Below are positions 25,043 through 34,485 of a DNA stretch of 64,000 bases, piece by piece; positions within the stretch are counted from its first letter, which is position 1, and each line of letters starts with the position of its first letter. Where the stretch lies: NCBI GenBank assembly GCA_020248905.1, contig JADCGR010000003.1, positions 42,423 to 106,422 of the forward strand. Reading direction: 5' to 3'. This DNA is from Curvibacter sp. (GTDB taxonomy: Bacteria; Pseudomonadota; Gammaproteobacteria; Burkholderiales; Burkholderiaceae_C). The translations under genes were made by a program, and so were the position numbers. The notes below the pieces were generated by a model. The model saw nothing but the letters and a program-made list of their open reading frames with translations, was not told the DNA's origin and made no database searches.

Positions 25043-26716
25043 TCACGGCGGGCTGGAGGGATTCGCGTCCTGGTAGCGCCTACGGTCCTCAATACAAACC
25101 GGCAGGCGCGCGTTCTCGGGCTTCTTGCACTCCTGGTGGATGCACATGGACTTGACGAAGAAGCCGGCCTGAGCGCACAGCTCCCTCGTGGCGGGAGCCG
25201 ACTCCGGCGCAGCGGCGGGTTCGGGCACGGCAACTGGACCTGCTGCAGGCCTGACCTCCGTCACCTCTGGCTTGGGCGGCGGCGGGGCCATCGGCTTGCG
25301 CACTTCCACGGGCGCGGGCGCACGAGCGGGTGCTGCCGCTGGTGCCGGTGCGATCACCGCCCGGCGGGCCGCAGTCGGCGGCGGCGCAGCCGCGGCGCGC
25401 TCTGCCGCTGGCGCCACACGCGCCGGCTCGGCGGGCGCAGCGTCGGTGACCAGCGTCGCAGAGGGTGTCGCAGAGGGTGTCGCAGCCACTGGCTCGGGCG
25501 CCGGTGTCGGCACTGGCGTGGCGGGCCCGTCACCCTTGCCCGCCAGAACCCAGGTCAGGTAGCCCCCACACACAAGCACTACCGCCCCCAGCAGCGCAGG
25601 AGGCCACCAGACGTTCTTGCGCCGGGGCTGCTGAACCGTGCGAGCTCTCGTAGCGGCAACGGTCTGCAGCTCGGTATGCCAGAACTGGCGGGAATGGGAG
25701 TCCTTTTGGTCACAGCGCAGCGAGGCGCCGAGTTTGACACGCCAGTCGAACTTGCTCAGGGGAGGCGGCGCCTTGAGTTTCATTTCCTTAAAGAAGGCCG
25801 CCAGGCTCTGTGGCCGGTCGCTGGGCTGGACCGACAGCGCGTGCTGGATGGTGCGCACGAACTCGTCAGAGTAGGCCAGGCCGAAACGCTCCTTGACCGT
25901 CGCCACCACGCTGCGCACCGAGGGCTGGCTGTCGCGGACCAAACGCAAGGTGGCGGGCACGGGCGGATCGTTGTGCAGGCAGCTATAGACAACAGCGGCC
26001 AAGGCGTACAGATCGGTCCAGGGGCCCTGCCTCAGCACCTCGGCCCGCGCGAACTGCTCAATGGGCGCGTAGTTGACCTTGAGGACTGCCGTGATTTTCT
26101 GCGACTTGTCGGAGATGGCACGCCGCGCAGCGCCCAGGTCAAGCAGCACGGGGGGCCCCATGTCCTGGAGGAAGATGTTGTCAGGAGACAAATCCCGGTG
26201 CAGGGTGTCGTTACGGTGCAGGACGCGCAGGCCTTGTAGCACCGACCAGAGCACGGTCCGCAGCCACTCCTCGGACGGCGGCGCCGACATCTGGTTGCGC
26301 GCTTCTTTCAGCGTGATGCCTCGGTACAGCGGCATCACCATATAGGCCGTGTTGTTGGCCTCAAAGAAGCGGTAGACCTTGACCAGGGACGGATGATCGA
26401 ACTGTGCCAGCAGCCGCGCCTCGGCAATAAAGGACTGCAGTCCGGACTGGTAGGCCGCCAGTTCGGAGGCGGAGCGAACCGAGAGCACCAGCCCCGCCGG
26501 GCGCGCCGCCAGGGCCGAAGGCATGTACTCCTTGATCGCCACTGTGCGCTGCAGCGAGGTGTCATATGCCCGATAGACCAGTCCGAAGCCCCCGGCACCC
26601 AGGAGGCCGCGAATCTCAAACTCCGCCACCTGCGTGCCGGGTGGTAATGCATCCGCGTGGGTCACCACTTGGGGCACTGCGAGCGAGGCAGCCGGATCGG
26701 TCAGAATGTCGGCCAT
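25043..26716 (-). CDS. membrane-anchored serine/threonine protein kinase, paralogue B
   Basis: 557 residues from ATG 26716 (MADILTDPAAS; the frame extends six codons upstream). Same plan as paralogue A, and largely identical over the kinase domain: GAGGFGLVYRAYD, VAIKEYMPSALAARPAGLVL, LHRDLSPDNIFLQDMGPPVL, DLG and NYAPIEQF. A membrane segment (about LLGAVVLVCGGYLTWVLAG) leads into an Ala/Pro/Val-rich linker and the same C-x10-C-x4-C-x10-C tail (CAQAGFFVKSMC, then IHQEC, then KKPENARLPVC). The linkers are unrelated in sequence while the ends are conserved, which points to selection on kinase and tail. It is divergent from rlmJ. Confidence 0.9.
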   Translation of the reverse strand: MADILTDPAASLAVPQVVTHADALPPGTQVAEFEIRGLLGAGGFGLVYRAYDTSLQRTVAIKEYMPSALAARPAGLVLSVRSASELAAYQSGLQSFIAEARLLAQFDHPSLVKVYRFFEANNTAYMVMPLYRGITLKEARNQMSAPPSEEWLRTVLWSVLQGLRVLHRNDTLHRDLSPDNIFLQDMGPPVLLDLGAARRAISDKSQKITAVLKVNYAPIEQFARAEVLRQGPWTDLYALAAVVYSCLHNDPPVPATLRLVRDSQPSVRSVVATVKERFGLAYSDEFVRTIQHALSVQPSDRPQSLAAFFKEMKLKAPPPLSKFDWRVKLGASLRCDQKDSHSRQFWHTELQTVAATRARTVQQPRRKNVWWPPALLGAVVLVCGGYLTWVLAGKGDGPATPVPTPAPEPVAATPSATPSATLVTDAAPAEPARVAPAAERAAAAPPPTAARRAVIAPAPAAAPARAPAPVEVRKPMAPPPPKPEVTEVRPAAGPVAVPEPAAAPESAPATRELCAQAGFFVKSMCIHQECKKPENARLPVCIEDRRRYQDANPSSPP

Positions 26717-26786
26717 AGCAGGTGATTCTTGCACGGAATTGCGGGCGTCCTGGACCAGGCCGCTGCGTCGTTAACATCCTCTTAGC

Positions 26787-27671
26787 ATGTTCAGCTACCG
26801 TCATGCCTTCCACGCCGGCAACCATGCCGACGTGCTCAAGCACACGGTGCTGATCGCCACGCTCAGTCACCTGACCCAGAAGGAAACGGCGCTCACGGTC
26901 ATCGACACCCACGCTGGCGCCGGCCTGTACCGGCTGGACAGCGAGTTCGCCCAGATCAGCGCAGAAGCTGCCGATGGCTTCCGACGCCTGCTCGATCAGC
27001 GAGAGCAGCAAGACCTGGCGCCAGCGCTGCAGGACTACGTCGATCTGGTGGCCAGCTTCAACCACAAGGGAAGCAACCGCGTCTATCCCGGCTCGCCCTT
27101 CATCATCCAGCGCCTGCTGCGTGATCAGGACCGGCTCAAACTGTACGAGCTGCACCCGACCGACGCCCGGACGCTGGACGCCAACGTCGCCCAGCTGGAC
27201 GCGGGCCGCCAGGTGGCCGTGCTGCGCGAAGACGGCTTTGACTGCGTCACCAAGTTCCTGCCCCCGCCCTCTCGTCGTGCCCTGCTGCTGTGTGACCCGA
27301 GCTATGAAGTCAAGACCGACTACGCCCGCGTGGCTTCCCTCGTGACCCAGGCACTCAAGCGCTTTGCCACGGGCTGCTATGCCGTCTGGTACCCCATCAT
27401 TCCGCGCCCCGAGGCGCACGATCTGCCGCGCCGGCTCAAGACCCTGGCCACCAAGGCCGGCAAGCCCTGGCTGCACGCCACGCTCACGGTGAAGTCCAGC
27501 AAGATGCCGGTCGCTGACGATGCCAAGCGCCCGGGTTTACCCGCCAGCGGCATGTTCATCATCAACCCGCCGCACACCCTCAAGGGCCTGCTGCAGCCTG
27601 CCTTGCCGCAGCTGGTGCAACGGCTCGGGCAGGACCGCAACGCGGCCTTCACGCTGGACGGCGGCGGCTGA
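26787..27671 (+). CDS. rlmJ: 23S rRNA (adenine-2030-N6)-methyltransferase
   Basis: 294 residues. Starts MFSYRHAFHAGNHADVLKHT, the RlmJ hallmark. SAM motif TVIDTHAGAGLYRL and catalytic motif IV in LLLCDPSYEVKTDY (DPSYE). It ends GMFIINPPHTL plus a short tail. The enzyme methylates A2030 in 23S rRNA; homologues were once named for DNA uptake (ComJ). The EamA transporter follows 21 bases downstream on the same strand. Confidence 0.94.
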   Translation: MFSYRHAFHAGNHADVLKHTVLIATLSHLTQKETALTVIDTHAGAGLYRLDSEFAQISAEAADGFRRLLDQREQQDLAPALQDYVDLVASFNHKGSNRVYPGSPFIIQRLLRDQDRLKLYELHPTDARTLDANVAQLDAGRQVAVLREDGFDCVTKFLPPPSRRALLLCDPSYEVKTDYARVASLVTQALKRFATGCYAVWYPIIPRPEAHDLPRRLKTLATKAGKPWLHATLTVKSSKMPVADDAKRPGLPASGMFIINPPHTLKGLLQPALPQLVQRLGQDRNAAFTLDGGG

Positions 27672-27692
27672 GCGCCGCCTGACCTGCCCCTC

Positions 27693-28586
27693 ATGCCCGC
27701 TTTCACGCGATCTCGCGTCGCTTTGCTCCTGATCTTCATCACGCCCGCGCTCTGGGGCGTCAACGCCCTGATCGCGCGCGTTGCCCCCGGCTTGATCGAA
27801 CCGCATCTGCTGGCGATGTCACGCTGGCTGCTGGCCAGCCTGCTGTTCGCGCTGGGCAGCCATCGCGAGGTCCGCGTGCACTGGCGGCAGGCGCTGGCCG
27901 ACTGGCGTCACTACCTGGTGCTGGGCGCGCTGGGCATGTGGATCTGCGGCGCCTGGGTCTACATCGGCGGACAGACCACCAGCGCCGCCAACATCGGCCT
28001 GATCTACTCCATCTCACCGGTGCTCATCGTGCTGGCCTCAGCGCTGTGGCTCGGGGAACGAGTCACGGGTCGTCAGGCCCTGGGCGTCGGGCTGGCCCTG
28101 GCTGGCGTATTGCACGTCGTGTTCAAGGGACAGTGGCATGCGTTGCTGCAGGTACAGTTCGTGCCCGGTGACGGCTGGATCCTTGCGGCCACCGTCTCGT
28201 GGACGCTCTACTCCCTGTTGCTGCGCAAATGGTCAAGCCCGCTGGGCATGGGCGCGCGACTGGCCGTGATCAGCCTGGCCGGCGCAATGGTCAACCTGCC
28301 GTTTGCGCTCTGGGAGATCGCGCACGCCCCAGCCCCGGCGCTCACAAGCGTAGGGCTGACGCTGGCCGTCGTCGCCGCTGTCATCCCGGGTTTCGGTGCC
28401 TACCTGGCCCATTCCTTCATGCAGCACGAGCTCGGCGCGGCGCGCGTCAGTGTGGTGCTCTACCTCTCTCCCATCTATACCGCCGCCATGGCCTGGCTTG
28501 TGCTCGGCGAGGGACTGCATGGCTTCCACCTCTGGGGCCTGGCCCTGGTGCTGCCGGGCATCTGGCTGGTGACCCGCGCGCGCTGA
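27693..28586 (+). CDS. EamA-family (DMT superfamily) transporter
   Basis: 297 residues, about ten membrane segments in two EamA repeats. ALWGVNALIARVAPGLIEPH and WICGAWVYIGGQTTSAANIG in the first, VSWTLYSLLLRKWSSPLG and HSFMQHELGAARVSVVLYLS in the second. The end, WGLALVLPGIWLVTRAR, is typical. Likely an exporter of small metabolites; substrate unknown. It ends six bases before the convergent metF. Confidence 0.9.
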   Translation: MPAFTRSRVALLLIFITPALWGVNALIARVAPGLIEPHLLAMSRWLLASLLFALGSHREVRVHWRQALADWRHYLVLGALGMWICGAWVYIGGQTTSAANIGLIYSISPVLIVLASALWLGERVTGRQALGVGLALAGVLHVVFKGQWHALLQVQFVPGDGWILAATVSWTLYSLLLRKWSSPLGMGARLAVISLAGAMVNLPFALWEIAHAPAPALTSVGLTLAVVAAVIPGFGAYLAHSFMQHELGAARVSVVLYLSPIYTAAMAWLVLGEGLHGFHLWGLALVLPGIWLVTRAR

Positions 28587-28592
28587 AGGCGT

Positions 28593-29429
28593 TCAGCAGC
28601 CCAGGCGCTTGCAGATTTCCAGCGTAGCCACGCTCTGATTCATGCTGTAGAAATGCAGGGCTGGCGCACCGCCGGCGCGCAGCTGCTCGCACAGCGCCGT
28701 CACCACATCCAGTCCGAAGGCCTTGATGGACGCTGTATCGTCACCAAACGACTGCAGGCGCAGCCGGATCCAGCGCGGAATCTCGGCGCCGCAGGCATCG
28801 GAAAAGCGCATGAGCTGCGCGGAGCTGGTGATGGGCATGATGCCCGGCACAATGGGTACGCCGACCCCAAGCACGTCTGCCTCCTCAACGAAGCGGAAGT
28901 AGGCGTCAGCGTTGTAGAAGTACTGCGTGATGGCCGAATCAGCACCGGCTCTGACCTTTGCCACGAAGGCCTGCAGGTCTGATGCCGGCGACTTGGCCTG
29001 GGGATGCACCTCCGGATAGGCCGCCACTTCAAGGTGGAAGTGCTCGCCCGTTTCGGCGCGGATGAAGGCCACCAGATCGCTCGCGTACTGGAACTCGCCG
29101 CCCGAACCATAACCGCTGGGCAAATCGCCGCGCAGCGTGACCAGGCGCTTAACGCCCATGGCCTTGAGCGCGGCAAGATTCTCGCGCATCGTCGCCCTGG
29201 TCGCACCGATGCAGGAGATATGGGAGGCCGCATCGTGGCCCTCGGCCAGGATCTCGCGCACGGCGGCAAACGTGCCCTCCTGGGTGGAGCCACCGGCGCC
29301 ATACGTAACCGAGCAGAACTCGGGCTGCAGCGTGTAGAGCTGCTGGCGCACGCCGCGCAGCTTGTCCACACCTTCGGGCGTCTTGGGCGGAAAAAACTCC
29401 ACGCTGATGGGCAAAGTCTGTTCGCTCAT
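28593..29429 (-). CDS. metF: 5,10-methylenetetrahydrofolate reductase
   Basis: 278 residues from ATG 29429 (MSEQTLPISVEFFPPKTPEG). TIM-barrel flavoprotein with FCSVTYGAGGSTQEGT, HISCIGATRATMRENLAALK, RGDLPSGYGSGGEF, TQYFYNADAYFRFVEE and VPIVPGIMPIT. It reduces methylene-THF to methyl-THF, the methyl donor for methionine synthase. It is the last gene of ahcY-tlyA-metF, so all three serve or depend on the methyl cycle. The frame is open upstream to 29582 without homology. Confidence 0.96.
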   Translation of the reverse strand: MSEQTLPISVEFFPPKTPEGVDKLRGVRQQLYTLQPEFCSVTYGAGGSTQEGTFAAVREILAEGHDAASHISCIGATRATMRENLAALKAMGVKRLVTLRGDLPSGYGSGGEFQYASDLVAFIRAETGEHFHLEVAAYPEVHPQAKSPASDLQAFVAKVRAGADSAITQYFYNADAYFRFVEEADVLGVGVPIVPGIMPITSSAQLMRFSDACGAEIPRWIRLRLQSFGDDTASIKAFGLDVVTALCEQLRAGGAPALHFYSMNQSVATLEICKRLGC

Positions 29430-29436
29430 GCGCACC

Positions 29437-30435
29437 TCATTCCTTCTTGATGGCGTGGATGAAAAACTCGCGGTTGCCGTCGCCACCGGCAATCGGAGAA
29501 TCGATCCAGGCCTGCACCTGCAGGCCCAGCACGGCAAAGGCCTCACGCAACTTGTGCTCCACCTGCGGATACAGCGCCGCATCGCGCACGATGCCGCCCT
29601 TGCCCACCTGGCCCGGCTGCAGTTCGAACTGCGGCTTGACCAGCAGCAGCAGTTGCCCGCGCGGGGCCAGGAGCGGCCGCAGGGCCGGCAAGACCAGCGT
29701 CAGCGAGATGAATGACAGATCCCCCGTGATCATCTGGAACACCGGATTCACCTCGGCATCGGCGAACGCCGCGCGGCGACGGCGCTGCCGCAGCAGCGCC
29801 CCGAGCGCCTCGGCCTGGGCACGCGCAGCGCGCTGAGCCTTGAAGGCCTCGATCTCGTGTTCCTTGGCGTCGTCGCTATCGTCGTAGTCATCGGCAATCT
29901 CGCCGCCGTTGCGCATCCACGCATAGGGTGCCGCAGGCGGGGTCTCGTTGTCTTCCTGCTCCGCCACCGTCTCGCAGAGCGCGTCGTCCCAGGCCTGGGC
30001 CAGGGATGCGGGCGTCAGGGCTCGGGCATTGATGCCTTCGAGGCAGACCACGCGCGGGTCTGCACGCAGGGTGGCGTGCAGCTGATCACGCCCCACATCC
30101 ACACCGACGACCTGCGCCGCGCCCCGGGCCAGCAGGCACTGGGTGAAACCACCCGTGGACTGCCCCACGTCGAGGCAGCGCAATCCCTGCACCGTGAGCC
30201 CGAGCTGCGTCAACGCGCCCTCCAGCTTGAGTCCACCGCGCGACACATAGCGCGCCTCGGCCTCATCGAGCAGGCGAAGCTCGGCAACCGGGGGAATCTC
30301 GTCACCGTTCTTGGCCACCTTGCGCCAGGGCGACGCCTCACTGAGGCGCCATTCGACACCCGAGGCAATCAGCCGCTGCGCCTGCGCGCGCGACGCGGCC
30401 TGGCCGCGCTCGACGAGAAGCTGATCGGCTCGCAT
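29437..30435 (-). CDS. tlyA: TlyA-family rRNA 2'-O-methyltransferase with an acidic insert
   Basis: 332 residues from ATG 30435. N-terminal S4 domain (MRADQLLVERGQAASRAQAQ, RLIASGVEW) and a FtsJ-like methyltransferase domain: LRCLDVGQSTGGFTQCLLA, VVGVDVGRDQLHATLRADPR, and later LPALRPLLAPRGQLLLLVKPQFE. Between them lies an insert of about 70 residues (about 190-255) rich in D, E and R (ADDYDDSDDAKEHEIEAFKA), giving a protein longer than the usual 240-270. TlyA methylates cytidines in 16S and 23S rRNA in mycobacteria; here the role is inferred. Confidence 0.85.
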   Translation of the reverse strand: MRADQLLVERGQAASRAQAQRLIASGVEWRLSEASPWRKVAKNGDEIPPVAELRLLDEAEARYVSRGGLKLEGALTQLGLTVQGLRCLDVGQSTGGFTQCLLARGAAQVVGVDVGRDQLHATLRADPRVVCLEGINARALTPASLAQAWDDALCETVAEQEDNETPPAAPYAWMRNGGEIADDYDDSDDAKEHEIEAFKAQRAARAQAEALGALLRQRRRRAAFADAEVNPVFQMITGDLSFISLTLVLPALRPLLAPRGQLLLLVKPQFELQPGQVGKGGIVRDAALYPQVEHKLREAFAVLGLQVQAWIDSPIAGGDGNREFFIHAIKKE

Positions 30436-30589
30436 GAAGATGATGAGGCCAGGGAGAATCATCACGTACCGGCGCGTAGCGAGCGGGATGCAGTGCTAGA
30501 CGGACGGAGCACAAGAACCGCAACGTGCCTTGGGGCACATGAGGATTGCTGGCACCGCCCAACAACGCAATGCGCCCGCGCAGTGGCGC

Positions 30590-32017
<1,428 letters not shown>

Positions 32018-32097
32018 GTGAACTCCAAAACAAAAGCGGTTGGGACGCCACCGGAGTCAACATGAGGGGAGGACAGGCTCACCGCACAGCAGACTGG

Positions 32098-32197
32098 TGG
32101 GTGAGCGCAGTTGGGAGGCAAGGCCGTGAGCCTTGGGTTCCGAGCCTAACCCGTGGGCCTGACGATCAGGCAACGAGCCGCAACGCTCCTCGGAAGT
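32098..32197 (-). ncRNA. S-adenosylhomocysteine (SAH) riboswitch in the ahcY leader
   Basis: Minus-strand sequence contains the conserved SAH-riboswitch strings in order: TTCCGAGGAGCGTTGC, then CAGGC, GGCTCGGAA (which pairs back to TTCCGAGG), and finally GCGCTCACC, which pairs with GGAGCG-type bases in the pseudoknot. It begins about 8 bases after a TATAAT box and ends about 80 bases before the ahcY start. SAH-bound RNA is known to raise ahcY expression. Positions are set by the consensus strings, so the ends are good to a few bases. Confidence 0.88.
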
Positions 32198-32202
32198 TGC
32201 TG

Positions 32203-32208
32203 ATTATA
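32203..32208 (-). promoter_or_regulatory. ahcY: -10 box (TATAAT) for the riboswitch-ahcY transcript
   Basis: Perfect TATAAT about 8 bases before the first riboswitch base, so transcription would begin right at the aptamer. No strong -35 is found at 16-18 bases. Confidence 0.6.
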
Positions 32209-32303
32209 CGGAGCCTGCGGGATTCTGGCTTGAGCAGCAATCCCGCCGGCGGCTTTCGAGCCGGGGGACAGCCCCGCAAGGTCCATCCGGCGTCAAGAAC
32301 GCA

Positions 32304-33194
32304 TTACTTCTTGACTGTGAAACTGACAGTCTCGGCGATACCCAATGGACGTCCATCGGAGGCACGCAGCTGAAGATTCAGGGTGTACTTGCCCGGAGCA
32401 AGGGTTGCGTCCATTTCCGTCTGCCCCCCACGCAACACCCATTTCTGCACGGGCCTGCCGTTTTGCAGCAAGTCCAGCGCGAAATGGCCGGTGTTTTCCA
32501 CCTTTGCGTCTGCCGAACAGACGCCATAGCCCTCGACACCCATCATGAGCCTGAAGGGGCTTGATAGCTCGTCACCCTCCCTCAGATTCAGAAAGTAGGC
32601 GGGTTTGCCCTGCGGGTCCGGGCGGGTGACCAGGTTCTCGTACCAGAGTGCACAGCTCTTCACGAAATCGTCAGGAATCACCCGCGGCAACTGAGCGGCC
32701 TTGGCATCGCTGCGCCTGGCAAGCACCTCTACGGTGATTTGCCGGGAATACACGAAGAATGGTACATGGTCGGCGTCAGCGAACAGCAGCCTGAGCCGGT
32801 GCTTGCCCGGTGGCAGATCAAGTACGGTGCTCGTCTGGCCCTTGCCGAAGTGCCGATGGTTGTCATTGAAAGGCAGGTCCTCGCGGACGTTGGCCGGCAA
32901 ATCCTGGTTGACCAGGAGATGGTGATGCCCTGTGTTCTTGACCGGAACCTTGGCCGGCGTCACCCCCATGCCGCGCACGGCAAACGCCACCTTGAAAGGC
33001 GAAAGCACCCGTTGGCCGTCCCAAAGATTGGCAAAACGCACCTCGCTCAAGCTCAGTTCATAAGAGAGGCTGGTCCGTTTGGCTTGGTAGCTGTTCCAGC
33101 AGCGCTGCTCCAGCTCGTTCCAGGACGATTCTGCCCAGGCCGGGCTTGCAAGGCTGCTGAGCAATATGGTGATCACGATCATGCAACGGGTCAT
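32304..33194 (-). CDS. periplasmic protein with two DUF4399 domains
   Basis: 296 residues. Signal peptide MTRCMIVITILLSSLASPAWAE, written here as MTRCMIVITILLSSL plus ASPAWA. Copy 1 of the DUF4399 fold (about 55-165) has VLSPFKVAFAVRGMGVTPA, NTGHHHLLVNQDLP and LDLPPGKHRLRLLFADADHV. Copy 2 (about 195-290) has LSSPFRLMMGVEGYGV, NTGHFALDLLQNG, TLAPGKYTLNLQLRASDG. Copy 2 keeps the frame but has lost the histidines of the GHHHLLV motif. Function is unknown. The gene lies between the ahcY leader and the nitronate monooxygenase gene. Confidence 0.7.
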   Translation of the reverse strand: MTRCMIVITILLSSLASPAWAESSWNELEQRCWNSYQAKRTSLSYELSLSEVRFANLWDGQRVLSPFKVAFAVRGMGVTPAKVPVKNTGHHHLLVNQDLPANVREDLPFNDNHRHFGKGQTSTVLDLPPGKHRLRLLFADADHVPFFVYSRQITVEVLARRSDAKAAQLPRVIPDDFVKSCALWYENLVTRPDPQGKPAYFLNLREGDELSSPFRLMMGVEGYGVCSADAKVENTGHFALDLLQNGRPVQKWVLRGGQTEMDATLAPGKYTLNLQLRASDGRPLGIAETVSFTVKK

Positions 33195-33267
33195 GGCGTT
33201 TCCTTTGCGACAAACGCTAACGCATCCTCAGTCCAAGGCGTGCTCAGGCAGACGTAGCTCACGTAGA

Positions 33268-34341
33268 TTACAGCCCGCGACGATTATCTCGCGATGACGA
33301 GCAGTCGGCAAGAGAGACCAGTTCGCGCGTAAGCTGGGCTGCCGGCACCGGGCGACAGCCGCTGGTGTTCTGCCCCGCCCAAAGCGGCGTGAAGTCGCCG
33401 AGCCCTGCGGCCTCGGCCCTGACACGCAGCGGCGCCACCGCAGCCGTAGCCAGCGGAAAGGCCGGCGCCAGCGGGCTCAAGGGGCCCCGCTCCCGCATGA
33501 GGCGCGTCACGATGCCCCGCGCCGGGCGGCCGGTGTAGAGATTGGTCAGCGCCGTGTGACGCGCAGCGTCGCCTTGAAGTGCGTCGCGGTGTACCTTGCT
33601 CGTCGTCGCCTCGGGGCAGAGCAGATAGGCCGTGCCGACCTGCACGCCCGCCGCGCCCAGCGTCAACGCCGCGCGCACCCCGGCGGCGTCGGCAATACCG
33701 CCGGCCGCAATCACCGGCACACGCACGGCACCTACGATCTGTGGCAGCAGGGCGAAGGTGCCCAGCTGCGTTGTGAGGTCCTCGAACAGGAAGTGGCCGC
33801 GGTGGCCGCCGGCCTCCAGGCCCTGTGCGATCACGGCGTCCACGCCGCGCGCTTCAAGCCAGCGCGCCTCTTCCACGGTGGTGGCCGAGGACAGCACCTT
33901 GGCGCCCCAGCTGCGCACGCGCGCCAGCAAGGCCTCGTCGGGCAGGCCAAAATGGAAACTCACGACTGGTGGCCTGAATTCAGCCAGCAGATTGGCCGCC
34001 GCCGCATCAAAGGGCCGACGCCCCGGGCCTGCGGGTATCGTGGTCGGGTCGATGCCGTACTCGCGGTAATAGGGCCCCAGGCTCTGGCGCCACATCGCCT
34101 CGCGGCGCTCGTCCGGCTCGGGAAGGCAGTGGCAGAAAAAGTTGACGTTGTAAGGCCGCGCAGTCTGCGCCCGGATCTGTTCCAGCTCAGCACGCATAGC
34201 CTCGGGCAAGAGCATGGCGCAGGGCAGCGAGCCCAGGCCTCCGGCATTCGACACGGCGATGGCCAGCGCGCTACCCTGGACGCCCGCCATGGGCGCCTGG
34301 ATCAAGGGCAGCTCGGTCCCCAGCAAGTCTTGCAGCGTCAT
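33268..34341 (-). CDS. nitronate monooxygenase (NPD family)
   Basis: 357 residues from ATG 34341. FMN TIM-barrel with ELPLIQAPMAGVQGSALA, GGLGSLPCAMLLPEA, VDAVIAQGLEAGGHRGHF, PVIAAGGIADAAGVRAAL and LGAAGVQVGTAYLLCPEA. This fits class I nitronate monooxygenases, which oxidise alkyl nitronates such as propionate-3-nitronate. Enoyl-ACP reductase II (FabK) shares the fold, but QGLEAGGHRGHF favours NMO. It is divergent from prfC, separated by about 145 bases with a -10-like GATAAAAT near 34389. Confidence 0.88.
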   Translation of the reverse strand: MTLQDLLGTELPLIQAPMAGVQGSALAIAVSNAGGLGSLPCAMLLPEAMRAELEQIRAQTARPYNVNFFCHCLPEPDERREAMWRQSLGPYYREYGIDPTTIPAGPGRRPFDAAAANLLAEFRPPVVSFHFGLPDEALLARVRSWGAKVLSSATTVEEARWLEARGVDAVIAQGLEAGGHRGHFLFEDLTTQLGTFALLPQIVGAVRVPVIAAGGIADAAGVRAALTLGAAGVQVGTAYLLCPEATTSKVHRDALQGDAARHTALTNLYTGRPARGIVTRLMRERGPLSPLAPAFPLATAAVAPLRVRAEAAGLGDFTPLWAGQNTSGCRPVPAAQLTRELVSLADCSSSRDNRRGL

Positions 34342-34485
34342 AGGCCTCCTGCGGCAATACGCCACCCACTATAGCCCGGGGCCTGCGCGATAAAATCGCC
34401 GCTTTGCAGCCCCGGCGCCGCCCGTGCCTTGCGCTGCCCGTCCGATGCGGGTCCCGCGGATCCGCCTACCGAAGCTGAAATTCCT

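Noticed and set aside
32292..32315. Eight-base hairpin across the stop of the DUF4399 gene
   Set aside because: It has no U-run and lies in coding sequence; likely chance.
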